Source of the DNA: Arachidicoccus ginsenosidivorans
GTDB taxonomy: Bacteria > Bacteroidota > Bacteroidia > Chitinophagales > Chitinophagaceae
Length of the DNA stretch: 64,000 nucleotides
Direction of reading: 5' to 3'
Assembly: GCF_007971385.1 (NCBI RefSeq)
Contig: NZ_CP042434.1
Span: 1,984,001-2,048,000 of the forward strand
Part shown: positions 44,546 through 53,305 of the stretch, one piece after another
How the letters are laid out: each line of letters opens with the position of its first letter
Numbering within the stretch: position 1 is the stretch's first letter
Notes under the pieces: generated by a model
Seen by the model: the letters and a program-made list of their open reading frames with translations, nothing else
Told to the model about the DNA's origin: nothing
Databases searched by the model: none
Made by a program: the position numbers and the translations under genes

Positions 44546-45166
44546 AGTTGTGCAATATTTAATTTGTTAAGGAATACTAATCAATGTTTAATCATTAAAT
44601 TGCAATCGATTGCAATATTTTGGCTGCTTTTAAAAAGATTGTTGAATCCATGTTTTTGTTTTTAATTAAAATTTAAGTGGATGGTGATATATATGATAGT
44701 TCGACGAAAACTATGAGTCTCAACCTAAGCCTGTCATGTTCAATAAAACATTTAATCCAAGCTATGAATTCGGCCGCTTCTTATTTTGCTATTGCCCACG
44801 CCTAAGCTTCTTTAAAGTTTTTCTATAAAACATTCGCTTTTCAAAAAACTCAATTTTCCCCAAAAACCCAAAAGAAAACTAAAATAACAGATTGAACAGC
44901 TCAATCTAATTACTTTTTAGCAAATCATTTAGATTTTCCGAAACCAAAATAAATAAATAATCGCCATATTGACAAATATTTTTATAAAAAATAAAAAAAT
45001 CGATTGTCATTTGATTGAAAATGTGAATTTTACATTGACAGCCCAGATTTCCTTAACCACAGTATCAACAGTATTTTGCGATCAAATCTTCAAATTGATC
45101 CAAAAATTCAAGACTCCGGGCCACATGTGCTATGATCTAATGTTGATAGGACTTCTAATTTAAGTT
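44546..45166. other. 621 bp intergenic and promoter region between GH67 and SusC pair A
   Basis: No gene is visible. It contains the perfect operator-like palindrome at 44599-44616 and a half-site, AATCGATTG, at about 44999-45007, roughly 450 bp upstream of the SusC ATG. The spacing of a strong and a weak site repeats the arrangement in front of the core SusC at 37.1 kb. The remainder is AT-rich without clear structure. Confidence 0.5.
44599..44616. promoter_or_regulatory. LacI-family operator, 18 bp perfect palindrome
   Basis: ATTGCAATCGATTGCAAT is its own reverse complement and has the central CG typical of LacI/PurR/CcpA-type operators. It lies 54 bp upstream of the ATG of SusC pair A, within the expected promoter region. 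The inner 16 bases are identical to the palindrome between xylB and the LacI-type gene at 58.0 kb. Binding is inferred from this identity and from the family of the nearby regulator. Confidence 0.75.
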
Positions 45167-47242
45167 TTATTTTATCCTTACTTTAAATTCATCTGCCCTT
45201 ATATCTTTAAGCATATGTACAGGCCGCTCTATGTCATAGGGAATCGCCATCCGACTAAACTGCTGGAAGTAAAGTAAACAAGCGTCCTTCCAGAGAATGG
45301 CATTTGCACACTGGTAGCGTAGCTTCATCTGCACTTCTAAAAAACGACTGCTATCTATAAAAGGGGCAACCCGGTCCCAAATTTTCTGAAATGAACGAAC
45401 TTGCTTCACTCCTTTGTCATAATGGTAGCATAGCGCATCCCAGAGAGTATGTCCATCTTTCATTTTATAGTTCCAAGGCAGATGGTGGAACCAAAGCAAG
45501 TATTTATCAGGACAGGTGGCCAAATTATTAAACTTTGATAAAACCGGTTCATGGTATTGCCTCACAGCGCCGCTTCCCTGAATAGTCCTGTCAAAACCAA
45601 TTCCATTTTTGTCTGCCTGATGATAATAGGGTGGAGTCCAGTCTGAGCGGACACCTTTCGGAGCCCACCAGGGACCAGGGCCATAATGACCGTTTGCTGA
45701 CATGATATGATGTAGTCCCAAAGGCATCATATAATTGACCGCTGCCTCACGGCTATCCAACATCATTTGTTTTACAGGCTGCAAAAAATGCCTGGACCAA
45801 TTGGCGGCATAATCCAGATTATTTTTCATCTTTGCAGCATCCTTATGAAAGCTAAGCTTTAACCACTCATCCGCGATTTGTTCACTGGCCAATTCATTAT
45901 TCCATGCCAGTCGGCCAAAGGCATACCAATTGGCCTGGGCAAATGGGTGACCACACCAATTGCTGTCCAGGCCAATATTCGACACACCTGCAATAGCCGT
46001 ATGGGCCTGATCATAAATACTGCCATCCGTGCACTTCGCGACGGTACTTCCTTTGCCATTTTGGTAGGTGTCGCTCTTTAGGCACTCCTCCCACATGGGC
46101 GACAGAAATACAAGATGTGTTGAATGCCCCAGATATTCCTGCGTAATTTGGAATTCGACCATGACTGAAGTTTTTTTCATGGCACCGAACAAAGGGCTAA
46201 AGGGCTCTCTGGGCTGGAAATCAATGGGGCCATTTTTGACCTGGATAATCACATTGTCCCGGAATTTGCCATCCAGTGGTGTAAACTCAGCGTAGGCCTG
46301 TTTCGCGCGGTCCTCATCATTTGCTGTATAGACAAATGCGCGCCACATGACAATACCGTCATAAGGTTTCAGCGCATCCGCCAGCATATTTGCACCTTCA
46401 GCGTGCGAGCGTCCGTAATTTTGCGGCCCGGGCTGCCCTTCACTACTTGCCTTCACTAAGAATCCACCAAAATCCGGAATAATCGAATAGATTTCCTTTA
46501 CCTTTTGACTCCACCAGGAAATGACCTTCCCGTCCAACGGATCAGCTGTACTAAGTTCTTTGAGCGCTACAGGAGACGCAAAATTTACAGAGAGATAGAT
46601 TTTTATTCCATAAGGTCGTAGTATATCTGCAATTGCCTTCACGCGTTGCAGATAAGCATCAGTTAAAACCAAAGGAGAGGCGTTTACATTATTGATCACC
46701 GAGCCGTTAATACCGATTGAACAATTCGCCCTGGCGTATTCATGCCACAATTTTCGATCAGAAGGCAATACTGCCAGTGAATCTTTTCCATGCCAAAAGA
46801 TGGAGTTGCCGGCATATCCACGTTCCACGGAACCATCTAAATTATCCCAATGATCTAGTATTCGCCGTTCATAGGAAGGATTGGAAACAACTCCTGAGAC
46901 AGGTTCACCTGTTTGCTGCCGTCTCAAGAGGGCATATGCGCCATATAAGGCGCCTATATCCGATTTTGCCTTAATCGTATTATTATCAAGCTTGTATCCA
47001 TCAGTTTTCAAATCATTGTTTCCTTTCTTATCAACAAGGATCCTTATGGTCGAACCAGGTGTACCGACAAAGCGGTCTTGTAGTTCCTTTTTTGCAATTT
47101 CCAAAGTGGGAGACGACTTTACACTCACAACATTTACTGCTGCTGGCGTTTGTTCACCCAACCATAACTCATGACTGATCTGTGCCTGCACGGATGAAGC
47201 GGCCAATACAACAACAATAATAATAAGGTTCAGTTTTTTCAT
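45167..47242 (-). CDS. GH67 alpha-glucuronidase
   Basis: A 691-residue GH67 enzyme with a signal peptide (ending SSVQA). The N-terminal domain holds KELQDRFVG and DIGALYGAYALLRRQQ. The catalytic barrel follows with ERRILDHWDNLDGSVERGYAG. Expected catalytic residues are present: the acid Glu in VKASSEGQPGP, the paired Asp in NGPIDFQPREPFSP and the Glu in VEFQITQEYLGH. The C-terminal domain contains LPWNYKMKDGHTLWDALCYHYD. GH67 removes 4-O-methylglucuronic acid from the non-reducing terminal xylose of xylo-oligosaccharides, so it acts after import. It is the last gene of a GH43-GH51-GH43-GH67 series. The GH115 at the right edge would cover internal glucuronic acid groups. Confidence 0.94.
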   Translation of the reverse strand: MKKLNLIIIVVVLAASSVQAQISHELWLGEQTPAAVNVVSVKSSPTLEIAKKELQDRFVGTPGSTIRILVDKKGNNDLKTDGYKLDNNTIKAKSDIGALYGAYALLRRQQTGEPVSGVVSNPSYERRILDHWDNLDGSVERGYAGNSIFWHGKDSLAVLPSDRKLWHEYARANCSIGINGSVINNVNASPLVLTDAYLQRVKAIADILRPYGIKIYLSVNFASPVALKELSTADPLDGKVISWWSQKVKEIYSIIPDFGGFLVKASSEGQPGPQNYGRSHAEGANMLADALKPYDGIVMWRAFVYTANDEDRAKQAYAEFTPLDGKFRDNVIIQVKNGPIDFQPREPFSPLFGAMKKTSVMVEFQITQEYLGHSTHLVFLSPMWEECLKSDTYQNGKGSTVAKCTDGSIYDQAHTAIAGVSNIGLDSNWCGHPFAQANWYAFGRLAWNNELASEQIADEWLKLSFHKDAAKMKNNLDYAANWSRHFLQPVKQMMLDSREAAVNYMMPLGLHHIMSANGHYGPGPWWAPKGVRSDWTPPYYHQADKNGIGFDRTIQGSGAVRQYHEPVLSKFNNLATCPDKYLLWFHHLPWNYKMKDGHTLWDALCYHYDKGVKQVRSFQKIWDRVAPFIDSSRFLEVQMKLRYQCANAILWKDACLLYFQQFSRMAIPYDIERPVHMLKDIRADEFKVRIK

Positions 47243-47380
47243 TATGTAGTTTTTTTGATCTATCTATAGGGTTCAACCCAGGTTTACATTACAAAACCAC
47301 CTGGCAAGTCCCCAGGATTATAATAATGGGTTTATACAGCAAATACTGCACAAAATGCAAGCCCCGTACATGACCACTCA

Positions 47381-48742
47381 TTATTTAAATTGCAGCCAGT
47401 CAAGCTCGGTAACCGCCTTACCCGAACTGGTCACCACAATATTATGGACACCTGGAACAAAGTGTGCTACGGTCGCCGTAACTGTTTTCCACCCTTCAGT
47501 AGCCGGAATCCTGATTTCAGCAATGACCGGGCCGGCTACCCCGTCCAGATGCACCTGCAATTTTCCTCCGGTTGTCGATTTAACCCGGGCGATCAACGAT
47601 GTTAAATTTGACTTTCCAAAATCAACCGAATTATATTGAATCCAACCTTCTGCAGCTCCAACGCCCAGCGTCGTCTTCCAACCTTCAAATCTGTCAGCCG
47701 TATCCAAAAACGAAACGCTGGTGCCAAGGCTGCTAATAGCAGAATATCTATCGATCTGAATTTCGCTTTTTCCGTCAGTAATACCTACACCTCTTAATGT
47801 AGGTATTACTTCTTTAATGGAGCCATCAGTGTCAAAAAACAGACTGTCGACACGAACTGATCTGGCTTTATCAAAATCAGGCGAATAGTCGTTTGAATGA
47901 TAAAATAAATACCATTGCCCTTTATATTTAATGATGGACTGATGATTGGTCCAACAATGGGCATTGGCCTCCATAATAACCCCATCCACCTTAAATGGAC
48001 CCATCGGATGATCACTAACGGCATACTCCAGCCTTTCCGTTTTATTTGCGACATGGGGATAGGTCAGGTAGTATTTATCCGCCCTTTTAAACAAATAAGG
48101 CCCTTCCTTCAAACCTTTATTGGGCAAATGGGCGATTACTTGTGGCGGGGAAGCGAGTTCCACCATATTGCGTTTAAGTTTGGCGACATAAATTTCGCCT
48201 TCGGCCCAGTATAAATAGGCCTGTCCGTCAGTATCTATGAAAACATTCGGGTCTATACCATGAACACCGATAATGGGCGTTTCCAGGGGCTTAAAAGGTC
48301 CATATGGCTTATCTGCGATGGCTACACCGATGGAGAATCCTCTCCCATACGTCGTATCCCTCGCTTTCGTAGGGAAATAAAAATAGTATTTCCCATCCCT
48401 GTATATGCAATCCGGTGCCCACATGCTGTAAGCTGCGGTATCTGCCCAGGGTACATTATACTGACTTACCACGACGCCCTTATCCTTCCAGTCCGTGAGC
48501 CTCACTGATGCGTATACATGGTAATCCGCCATACAAAACCATCCGACCCTTCCACGATCCGCCGTTGCAAGGATATCATGTGATGGATAAAGATATACGC
48601 TGTCTCCGAAAACTCTTGCAGTAGGATCTGCAGAAAAAGCGCTCCTGATAATTGGATTTTGGCCAAAACAATGGGCACCGACCAAAACGAATAACCCTAC
48701 TGTCAATAAGAACCTTGTTTGAGACCTTATTTCTGATTGCAT
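47381..48742 (-). CDS. GH43-CBM6 arabinofuranosidase/xylosidase
   Basis: A 453-residue secreted enzyme (signal ends GAHCFGQ). The GH43 residues are the base Asp in FSADPTARV, the modulator Asp in GVHGIDPNVF and the acid Glu in LKEGPYLF, with NAHCWTNHQSIIKYKGQWY near the end of the propeller. A CBM6 module covers about residues 320-453 (FEGWKTTLGVGAAEGWIQYNSV ... VTELDWLQFK). The plan is the same as in the frameshifted enzyme at 13.8-15.2 kb, but the propeller sequence differs enough to suggest another linkage preference. It lies 75 bp after GH51 and about 140 bp before GH67, and probably belongs to the same operon. It is likely to remove arabinose or xylose from arabinoxylo-oligosaccharides. 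Confidence 0.85.
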   Translation of the reverse strand: MQSEIRSQTRFLLTVGLFVLVGAHCFGQNPIIRSAFSADPTARVFGDSVYLYPSHDILATADRGRVGWFCMADYHVYASVRLTDWKDKGVVVSQYNVPWADTAAYSMWAPDCIYRDGKYYFYFPTKARDTTYGRGFSIGVAIADKPYGPFKPLETPIIGVHGIDPNVFIDTDGQAYLYWAEGEIYVAKLKRNMVELASPPQVIAHLPNKGLKEGPYLFKRADKYYLTYPHVANKTERLEYAVSDHPMGPFKVDGVIMEANAHCWTNHQSIIKYKGQWYLFYHSNDYSPDFDKARSVRVDSLFFDTDGSIKEVIPTLRGVGITDGKSEIQIDRYSAISSLGTSVSFLDTADRFEGWKTTLGVGAAEGWIQYNSVDFGKSNLTSLIARVKSTTGGKLQVHLDGVAGPVIAEIRIPATEGWKTVTATVAHFVPGVHNIVVTSSGKAVTELDWLQFK

Positions 48743-48816
48743 AATTAAATATTGAAATTTACTAAATCAGGCTTTTCGCTGCGCTCCACTATAATATCAA
48801 TTCTCACAAAAGCCCT

Positions 48817-50793
48817 TTACTTGATTTTTAATACTATAACAGCTATTGAATACGCAGGCAGTTCCCGTGTAAACGCATTTCCGTTTATCCTGATATCCGA
48901 TTTTACAGGAACAATATTTGTTGGTTCCTTAATTGAATTAGTCGCTTCAGGATACATTGCACTGAGTTCTACCAATGTCGCAGCAGGCAATATTTGTTCA
49001 GTTCCGGTGATATCAATATTAACCTTTTGTGCTTTGTTCTGCGTATTGACTAATTTAAGATACAGCAATTTTTTCTTGCTGTCCTTGGTTGCAACATAAA
49101 ACATAGCTGGAATCTTTCTCGGCTTTCTACCTGAGGCAATATCTTTTTCATTCAGGGTTTCAAACTGCGTCGGGATATTTTCTGCTTGTATAGGAACATA
49201 TTTATCGCCCAAATGATTACTGAACATCTTTTGTACATAATAGGAAGGCGACCCGTAGCTGTTCAATGCATTATATCCGATTAAATCAGATTTCCACTGC
49301 ATCCCGCCAGGATTAACATTCACAAATAACGGCGCATAGCAAGACATCAGCACTACGTCAGAATTACGTTCCAACCCTGTTAACCAGGCAGCGTCGCCTA
49401 ATGCGGCATTAAAGTTCGGAGTTGGGCTACCTTCCCTTGTTGCCCATTCTCCCACGATAACTTTAGGGCCGTTTCGGTCATAATCATCGTACTGTGTGCT
49501 CATCCCTTCCATTTCAGAAGCATTCCTGTAATAATGGTCATCTATCATGTCAGCTTTTCCACCCGGAACATCGAATTCTTTTCCGGAGGTTGAAATGATC
49601 GTCATTTGAGGATACTTCGTTTTAATCGCCTTGTAAAATTGGGCAAACCTCTCTTTATAGCTACCTGAACGATCAAAGAAATCTTCGTTGCCAATTTCAA
49701 TGTATCGTAATGGAAATGCTTTTGGATGTCCGTCTTTAGCCCTTTGGGCGCCCCATTTTGTATTTACATCTCCAATTACATATTCAATTTCGTCCAATGC
49801 TTCATCAATAAATGGCTGTAAGTAGGCACCTTCCAGATGATCTCCACCCAGTGTATAGCCGGCAAAGACGGCCAATAACGGTTCCATATTCAGATCCTCG
49901 CACCATCTTAGGTATTCCAACAGACCCATGCCGTCAGAGGCCCGGTAGCCCCAGGTACCCATATGCCCCGGTCGGTTTTCTAAGGGTCCTAAAGTCTTCT
50001 TCCAATCATACCTGGAGCTAAATTTGCCGCCCTCTAAAAAATTGCCGCCAGGTAATCTTAAAAAAGCAGGTTTCATGTCACTCAGGAGCTGCATGATATC
50101 CGGACGATTACCATTGGGCGTGTTCCTAAAAGTAGGCGGGAATAAGGAAGTTACACTAAACCAGTACCTGCCCTTCTGCGCTGTTGTAATCACAAATCTG
50201 GCGTTTGAGGTCGGTTTAATATCCTGTTTCGTCGTAAGTTCAAAGCTATATTTATTCCAATCCGCACCTGATTTCTTAACAATAGCAGTCGCATAAACCG
50301 TTGGATCAGCACTATCGCCTCTTATACTTACAGAAAAGCGATGGTCCCCGTCAAAATCGGCCTTGGCATAAAAGAAGCCCTTATATACCGTCGCCGGTTT
50401 TACAGGAACGCCCCAAAAGCCGTCGTTTGCAATGCCTGTAATATTTTCGGAAACAGGTACATCCAGCATCAGAGAGACCGGATTATTCCTATTTAAAAAT
50501 GTTTTATGATCCAGTTTTATCGTGCCACCCTGCTTCTCAGAAAATAATGACCAGTGCACCGGATTATTTCTGTCGTCCTGAAACGATCTGTTTCTGATTA
50601 TTTCGGCGTAGATGCCGCCATCATAGGCATAATTGATTTCTTCGGTCATTAACCCATAAAGCATTGGACTTACCTCGTGGCCGACTTTATCCAGGTTGAC
50701 AGCCATGCTGGGCGTAGATTGGGCAAATACGCTCATACAAGGTAATATACCCGCCAGTAATAATATGGCACTTAGCTTTTTAAAATGCATCAT
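48817..50793 (-). CDS. GH51 alpha-L-arabinofuranosidase
   Basis: A 658-residue GH51 enzyme with signal peptide (ending MSVFAQ). The start of the mature protein, MAVNLDKVGHEVSPMLYGLMTEEINYAYDGGIYAE, is typical of the secreted Bacteroidota GH51 type. A carbohydrate-binding-like beta-sandwich follows, and the barrel begins at PAFLRLPGGNFLEGG. The acid/base Glu is in YIEIGNEDFF and the nucleophile Glu in VIVGEWATREGSPTPN. The C-terminal beta-domain ends in AYSIAVIVLKIK. The enzyme removes terminal alpha-L-arabinofuranose from arabinoxylan and arabinan fragments. It follows a GH43 by 20 bp, consistent with one transcript. Confidence 0.93.
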   Translation of the reverse strand: MMHFKKLSAILLLAGILPCMSVFAQSTPSMAVNLDKVGHEVSPMLYGLMTEEINYAYDGGIYAEIIRNRSFQDDRNNPVHWSLFSEKQGGTIKLDHKTFLNRNNPVSLMLDVPVSENITGIANDGFWGVPVKPATVYKGFFYAKADFDGDHRFSVSIRGDSADPTVYATAIVKKSGADWNKYSFELTTKQDIKPTSNARFVITTAQKGRYWFSVTSLFPPTFRNTPNGNRPDIMQLLSDMKPAFLRLPGGNFLEGGKFSSRYDWKKTLGPLENRPGHMGTWGYRASDGMGLLEYLRWCEDLNMEPLLAVFAGYTLGGDHLEGAYLQPFIDEALDEIEYVIGDVNTKWGAQRAKDGHPKAFPLRYIEIGNEDFFDRSGSYKERFAQFYKAIKTKYPQMTIISTSGKEFDVPGGKADMIDDHYYRNASEMEGMSTQYDDYDRNGPKVIVGEWATREGSPTPNFNAALGDAAWLTGLERNSDVVLMSCYAPLFVNVNPGGMQWKSDLIGYNALNSYGSPSYYVQKMFSNHLGDKYVPIQAENIPTQFETLNEKDIASGRKPRKIPAMFYVATKDSKKKLLYLKLVNTQNKAQKVNIDITGTEQILPAATLVELSAMYPEATNSIKEPTNIVPVKSDIRINGNAFTRELPAYSIAVIVLKIK

Positions 50794-50813
50794 AGCAATA
50801 TTTTTTTAAAATT

Positions 50814-52364
50814 TTAGTTCATGATTAACTCATCAAAATCAACATAGCCGCCGGGTTGTTTGGTAGGATAATTAAATAAACATACTTTATTGCCCGTAAA
50901 TATTTTTAGATTAAATTTCATATTCAAAGCGTTTCCAAGCTTTGTAAATTTTACATGGTCAAAGCTATATTCAAAATCCGCAGTTGATTTCGTATTTGAA
51001 ACGATGGTCCGGAGCCTGACAATATCCCCTTTTAATAAAACAGAATCAATAACTTCTCCATCATTGACCATAATTAAATACTTCTGATTACCGCTTACTC
51101 TTACACCAATGTAACCATAAGGCATCTGAAAGACAGCAAGTCCGGCAATATCCCCATCCTTCATATTTCGAACATCCAATTTGGTCGTACAGTAAGTCGG
51201 TTTAGTCCCGTCATATTTGCAAAATATCCTTTGGGTAAGGGTATTCACAGCTTTTGGTAAGCTATCACAAACCCGAACAGTCTTAAGCCGCAGGTAACCA
51301 TGCCTCTCTGTTAACGACCATTTAGCAGTATCAGGATTATGGTTCCAGCCCCACTGCATACCAAGCACCTTGCTGTCAAACTTATCAGAAGTAGGCAACG
51401 TGGTAACTGGATACTTGGCACCTACATTCGGCTTCTTATAAGTTATCACACCATGGCCGTCATTTCCAACAATTGGCCATCCATCTATCCATGTAACAGG
51501 TTGTAAAGAAGGGAATCGGCCTAACGGGCCGCTGTCAACAAAAAGCATGGTCCACCACTCATCTTTATTAACCTGTATCAAGGCACCCTGGTGTACTCCA
51601 AAAGTCGCCCCTTTAACTTTATCGCTGATCACCACCTTTTCCGTATAAGGCCCATAAATATCTTTGGACCGAAGTGCTACCTGAATACCATCGCGTCCAC
51701 CATAAGTACTATACAGATAATAAAAATCGCCAATTTTATAAACATGCGTTCCTTCTAACCCGCCTCTGATATCCCCGGTATACACTAATGAGTCATTCCC
51801 GGCCGGCGAAAAATCTTTATTCAATGCGGTAATATAAATTTTACCGTATCCATGGGCAACATAAATTTTGCCATCTGTGTCAAAAAACAGCCCCGGATCA
51901 TAAAATCCTTTTGACAAATGCCTTATTTTCCAAGGCCCTTCCGCCTTATCCGCACTACAAATAAAACCGCCTTCATTCAGGGTGATAAACAAAAGGTAAA
52001 ACTTCCCATTATGATACTTCATACTGGTTGCCCACTGGCCATGGCCATATCGGTTGCAACCCTCTAAATCATAACATTTACCATAGTCAAATCTTGGGAC
52101 CGCATTGCTGCAATATTCCCAGTTTACAAGGTCATGTGATTTCAGAACAGTCACCCCGGGAAAAATAAACATGGTGGTTGTCACCATGTAATAGGTGTCC
52201 CCAACCCGGATAACATCCGGATCTGGAAAATCCGCCGCAATAATGGGATTCGTATAAGTCCCATCCCCATTATCGCTATGAAATTTCTGGCCAAAGGTAC
52301 TGGCACAGAACAATAGTGCAGCGCCTAAAAAACAGATTCGTTTATATACAATATTCTTTTTCAT
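50814..52364 (-). CDS. GH43 beta-xylosidase/arabinofuranosidase with C-terminal beta-sandwich
   Basis: A 516-residue secreted protein (signal ends STFGQ). GH43 residues are the base Asp in AADFPDPDVI, the modulator Asp in GFYDPGLFFDTDG and the acid Glu in GGLEGTHVY. CYDLEGCNRYGHGQWATSM and PSLQPVTWIDGWPIVG resemble the GH43 subgroup that contains double-substituted arabinoxylan arabinofuranosidases and xylosidases of gut Bacteroides. The last 190 residues are the DUF1349-like beta-sandwich that completes the active site in that group. It is the first gene of the GH43-GH51-GH43-GH67 series and starts 185 bp after the sigma factor stop. Confidence 0.87.
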   Translation of the reverse strand: MKKNIVYKRICFLGAALLFCASTFGQKFHSDNGDGTYTNPIIAADFPDPDVIRVGDTYYMVTTTMFIFPGVTVLKSHDLVNWEYCSNAVPRFDYGKCYDLEGCNRYGHGQWATSMKYHNGKFYLLFITLNEGGFICSADKAEGPWKIRHLSKGFYDPGLFFDTDGKIYVAHGYGKIYITALNKDFSPAGNDSLVYTGDIRGGLEGTHVYKIGDFYYLYSTYGGRDGIQVALRSKDIYGPYTEKVVISDKVKGATFGVHQGALIQVNKDEWWTMLFVDSGPLGRFPSLQPVTWIDGWPIVGNDGHGVITYKKPNVGAKYPVTTLPTSDKFDSKVLGMQWGWNHNPDTAKWSLTERHGYLRLKTVRVCDSLPKAVNTLTQRIFCKYDGTKPTYCTTKLDVRNMKDGDIAGLAVFQMPYGYIGVRVSGNQKYLIMVNDGEVIDSVLLKGDIVRLRTIVSNTKSTADFEYSFDHVKFTKLGNALNMKFNLKIFTGNKVCLFNYPTKQPGGYVDFDELIMN

Positions 52365-52549
52365 ATATTTAAATAATAGCTTATAAAATAATATGTTTTA
52401 CCTTCTGTCTTGATAATAAAACTACCCATTCAATATGTTACACCTTTCATTGGTGGTATACAAGGACTAAATTTTGCACCTAATTTCATCCACTTTCAAT
52501 CTTTTGTCATTTTGACAATATATTTTTGTCCCAAAAAAAAGTGGCTGAT

Positions 52550-53116
52550 TTATAAATAACAGCTGAGCGTCTTAGAAATTCGTCTGGACGCGATAACGAT
52601 TTGATTTCGAACGGTAAACTTAGAGATATTTAAAGCGCTTGCTACATCCTTATATTGTAATCCGTCTACTCTTACCATTCTAAAAATTTCTCGACATTGA
52701 GGTGGTAAAGTCTCGATCGCTTTATTGACCATACTCTCCGTTTCATTAGAGATATAAATTTCTTCTGGGCTACTGTCACTGCAATTCCATTTACATTCAC
52801 TATTATCTTCACGATCATAATTCGTCAATGCCCATTTTGATTGCTTTACAATATAATTTAGCGCATAGTTTTTTGTCGCCGTGAATAGGTACAGCCGCAA
52901 ATCTTTGACATGCGACAATTGATCTTTTTTTTTCCAAAGTTTGACAAAAACATCTGAAACGATTTCCTCTGCATTCTCCTTACACTTTATTATAGAAAAG
53001 GCAAACCGGTAGAGGTCATCAAACAAGATGGCATATAATGCTTCATAAGCCTTCTCGTCGTTATAGTAACTCATTCTAAATTGCAAATCCCTTATTTTGT
53101 TCGTTTGATATAACAC
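52550..53116 (-). CDS. ECF-type RNA polymerase sigma factor, no anti-sigma gene adjacent
   Basis: A 188-residue sigma-70 family protein. Region 2 covers about residues 22-85 (LYAILFDDLYRFAFSIIKCKENAEEIVSDVFVKLWKKKD, split here by normal family variation). Region 4 covers about 130-182 (ETLPPQCREIFRMVRVDGLQYKDVASALNISKFTVRN). It has the size and motifs of Bacteroidota ECF factors that normally pair with a FecR-like anti-sigma. No such gene lies next to it, and none of the four SusC proteins has an STN signalling domain. It sits between the xylose transport and catabolism genes and the GH43-GH51-GH67 genes on the same strand, so it may activate the downstream hydrolase operon. Start could also be the Met at residue 15. 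Confidence 0.88.
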   Translation of the reverse strand: MLYQTNKIRDLQFRMSYYNDEKAYEALYAILFDDLYRFAFSIIKCKENAEEIVSDVFVKLWKKKDQLSHVKDLRLYLFTATKNYALNYIVKQSKWALTNYDREDNSECKWNCSDSSPEEIYISNETESMVNKAIETLPPQCREIFRMVRVDGLQYKDVASALNISKFTVRNQIVIASRRISKTLSCYL

Positions 53117-53305
53117 AATATGAGCGATTTAAAAGGTAAGAATTATTAATTTACAGCCCTAATATTTTTAGAGGCCCCCTCATTCATGGAGATTATATGC
53201 ATAAATTTGCTTGGATTTTCTTTTATGAATCCAATATTATGTGATCTTAGTCTATTTCTTATGTTGTGCCCCAATTCAAACCAGTAATAATGGCAAGCAA
53301 TCGAA

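Noticed and set aside
52505-52519. Short hairpin TTGTCA-TTT-TGACAA between the sigma factor and GH43 genes
   Set aside because: Six-base stem only; it could be an operator or terminator, but nothing else supports either.
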